Of a DNA stretch of 6,372 nt, positions 4,780 to 6,372 are shown piece by piece. The notes beneath the pieces are model-generated. The model was not told the DNA's origin and did no database searches. It saw only the letters and a program-made list of their open reading frames with translations. Numbering within the stretch: position 1 is the stretch's first letter; each line of letters starts with the position of its first letter. Source of the DNA: Dehalococcoidales bacterium (GTDB lineage Bacteria > Chloroflexota > Dehalococcoidia > Dehalococcoidales > Fen-1064); contig JAQTOJ010000115.1 in assembly GCA_028713395.1 (NCBI GenBank), positions 1 through 6,372 on the forward strand, in the 5' to 3' direction. The translations under genes and the position numbers were made by a program.

Positions 4780-6372
4780 TTGTTTGTACTCGGGACTGCC
4801 GGGCATATCGATCACGGTAAATCGGCGTTGGTGCAGGCGCTGACCGGCGTTGATCCTGACCGGCTGGCAGAAGAAAAAAAACGCGGCATGACGATCGATC
4901 TCGGCTTTGCCTGGTTAAAATTACCGGGCGGCCCGGAAATCGGCATCGTGGACGTGCCCGGTCACGAGCGTTTTGTCCGTAACATGCTGGCGGGGGCGGG
5001 AGGCATCGATATCGCCATGCTGGTGATCGCCGCCAATGAAGGCATCATGCCCCAGACGCGCGAACACCTGGCGATTCTCGACCTGCTGGGTATCTCCCGC
5101 GGCCTGGTCGCCCTCACCAAACAAGACCTGGTGGACGCGGAATGGCTCGATCTTATCAAGATGGAAGTCGAAGAACTCCTCAAACCCACCACTTTAGCTG
5201 GCGCGCCTATCGTTCCCGTTTCCGCCATCACCCGTGAAGGTCTCCCCGAATTGCTTTCGACCATTTCAAGCCTGCTGCAAAATGCCCACCCCCGGCCGGA
5301 TAAAGGCCGCCCGCGTTTACCTATCGACCGGGTGTTTTCTATCGCCGGCGCCGGCACCATCGTGACCGGCACGCTGCTCGATGGTTCCTTAACAGTGGGG
5401 CAGGAGGCGGAAATTGTGCCTTCCGGGGTGCGTGCCAAAATCAGAGGGCTGCAATCCCATAAGTCCGGCCTTGACCATTTACTGCCCGGCAGCCGCGCCG
5501 CTGTCAACCTGATGAATGTGAACACGGATGATATCCCGCGCGGTGAAATCCTCACCTCACCCGGCTGGTTGATTCCTTCCACTGTTTTGAGCGCCCGGTT
5601 ACGAGTGTTAGCGGATGCCCGGCGCCCGCTGCCGCACAATGCGGAAAGGAATATCTATATCCTTGCCGCTGAAGCGGTGGCCAAAATCCGCCTGCTGGAA
5701 ACAGACGAAATTAAACCGGGACAAAACAGCCTGGTGCAGTTGATACTGGATCGACCGCTGGCAATAGTTGACGGCGATCATTTCGTCATCCGCTCCACCG
5801 GGGAGACATTGGGTGGGGGAGTGATCATCGATGCTCATGCTGCCCGGTTACCCCGATTCAAGCCGGAAATATTGGAAAAATTACGCGTCAGAGAAAAAGG
5901 GTCGCCGGAAGATTTGGTGATGGGGCTGTTATCGAAATCCCGTACCCTGGGATTAGTTGACATAATCAAAGGTTTACCTCTGGAAAAGGATGTTATCGTT
6001 CAATCTATCCAGGAGTTGCTAAACCGCGGACTGCTGATTCCCATCGGGGACGGCGATGCCGTTGTATATTATAGTTTACCCGGCTGGCAGCATCTCCAGA
6101 GAGATGCCAAAGCCGCCCTTGCTGAATACCACCTGAAATATCCCCTCCGGTCGGGCATGCCCGCGGCGGAGCTGGTGAAAAGACTCAAACTTGGGAAGAC
6201 CGCCCCTCTGGTGTTCTCCCGCTGGCAGCATGAAAAAGTGCTGGTCGCAGATGGCGCCACCCTGAGATTACCCGAATTTACGGTCAAATTGAATCCCTCG
6301 CAGAACTCGCAGATCGATGCCTTTCTGAAATCGCTCGCGGCTAACCCCTACGCCCCTCTGGGAGATAACATT
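4780..6372 (+). CDS. selB: Selenocysteine-specific elongation factor SelB (3' end beyond window)
   Basis: SelB is the GTPase that carries Sec-tRNA(Sec) to the ribosome and binds the SECIS hairpin next to the UGA codon. 531 residues are visible, running off the window; family members have about 610-640, so roughly 100 are missing. The EF-Tu-like G domain shows GHIDHGKS (8-15, P-loop), RGMTIDLGFAWL (35-46, switch I), DVPGHE (58-63), TKQD (113-116, a variant of NKxD common in SelB) and VSA (147-149). Beta-barrel domain II follows with VFSIAGAGTIVTGTLLDG (185-202), then domain III to about 355 (GDHFVIRSTGETLGGGVIID). From about 358 the winged-helix modules begin; two are complete and a third is cut by the edge. 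The last modules, which bind SECIS RNA, are not visible. It starts with TTG and lies 35 bp after selA, so co-transcription is likely. Confidence 0.95.
   Translation, partial: MFVLGTAGHIDHGKSALVQALTGVDPDRLAEEKKRGMTIDLGFAWLKLPGGPEIGIVDVPGHERFVRNMLAGAGGIDIAMLVIAANEGIMPQTREHLAILDLLGISRGLVALTKQDLVDAEWLDLIKMEVEELLKPTTLAGAPIVPVSAITREGLPELLSTISSLLQNAHPRPDKGRPRLPIDRVFSIAGAGTIVTGTLLDGSLTVGQEAEIVPSGVRAKIRGLQSHKSGLDHLLPGSRAAVNLMNVNTDDIPRGEILTSPGWLIPSTVLSARLRVLADARRPLPHNAERNIYILAAEAVAKIRLLETDEIKPGQNSLVQLILDRPLAIVDGDHFVIRSTGETLGGGVIIDAHAARLPRFKPEILEKLRVREKGSPEDLVMGLLSKSRTLGLVDIIKGLPLEKDVIVQSIQELLNRGLLIPIGDGDAVVYYSLPGWQHLQRDAKAALAEYHLKYPLRSGMPAAELVKRLKLGKTAPLVFSRWQHEKVLVADGATLRLPEFTVKLNPSQNSQIDAFLKSLAANPYAPLGDNI

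Noticed and set aside
4962..5639. 225-residue minus-strand ORF inside selB
   Set aside because: It is antisense to the conserved SelB GTPase and barrel domains. Its Arg/Ser-rich composition is a shadow artefact.

Overview
The window looks like a chromosomal piece of an anaerobic bacterium that makes selenoproteins and runs the methyl branch of the Wood-Ljungdahl pathway. The fused MetF-MetV protein, the selA-selB pair and the many short palindromic repeats suggest an uncultured Chloroflexota of the Dehalococcoidia type. That assignment is inference from gene content and protein style, not a database match.

Layout: the left half is read on the minus strand and the right half on the plus strand. 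On the minus strand, in order of transcription, are a 656-residue methylenetetrahydrofolate reductase with an extra N-terminal receiver-like domain and a C-terminal MetV cysteine-rich domain (920-2890), a small DUF559 endonuclease-like protein (365-718) and a short, probably truncated HD-domain phosphohydrolase (23-316). The gaps between these three genes hold palindromic repeats. Two copies of one repeat bracket the DUF559 gene, and one of them is split by an insert of about 71 bp.

A 456-bp divergent intergenic region (2891-3346) follows. It holds a good candidate promoter for metF, an AT-rich stretch with no recognised gene, a perfect TATAAT box, two strong hairpins, and a tiny reading frame whose stop overlaps the selA start.

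On the plus strand, selA (3347-4744) and selB (4780 to beyond the window edge) form an operon with a 35-bp gap. SelA makes selenocysteinyl-tRNA(Sec). SelB is the dedicated elongation factor that delivers it to in-frame UGA codons. selB starts with TTG. No selC (tRNA-Sec), selD or selenoprotein gene is visible here. A plausible link between the two halves, by inference only, is that selenocysteine-containing formate dehydrogenases commonly feed or drain the same C1 pathway in which MetF acts.

Most worth checking: the receiver-like/MetF/MetV fusion, the repeat-bracketed DUF559 gene as a possible mobile unit, and the possible coupling of selA translation to an upstream mini-ORF.
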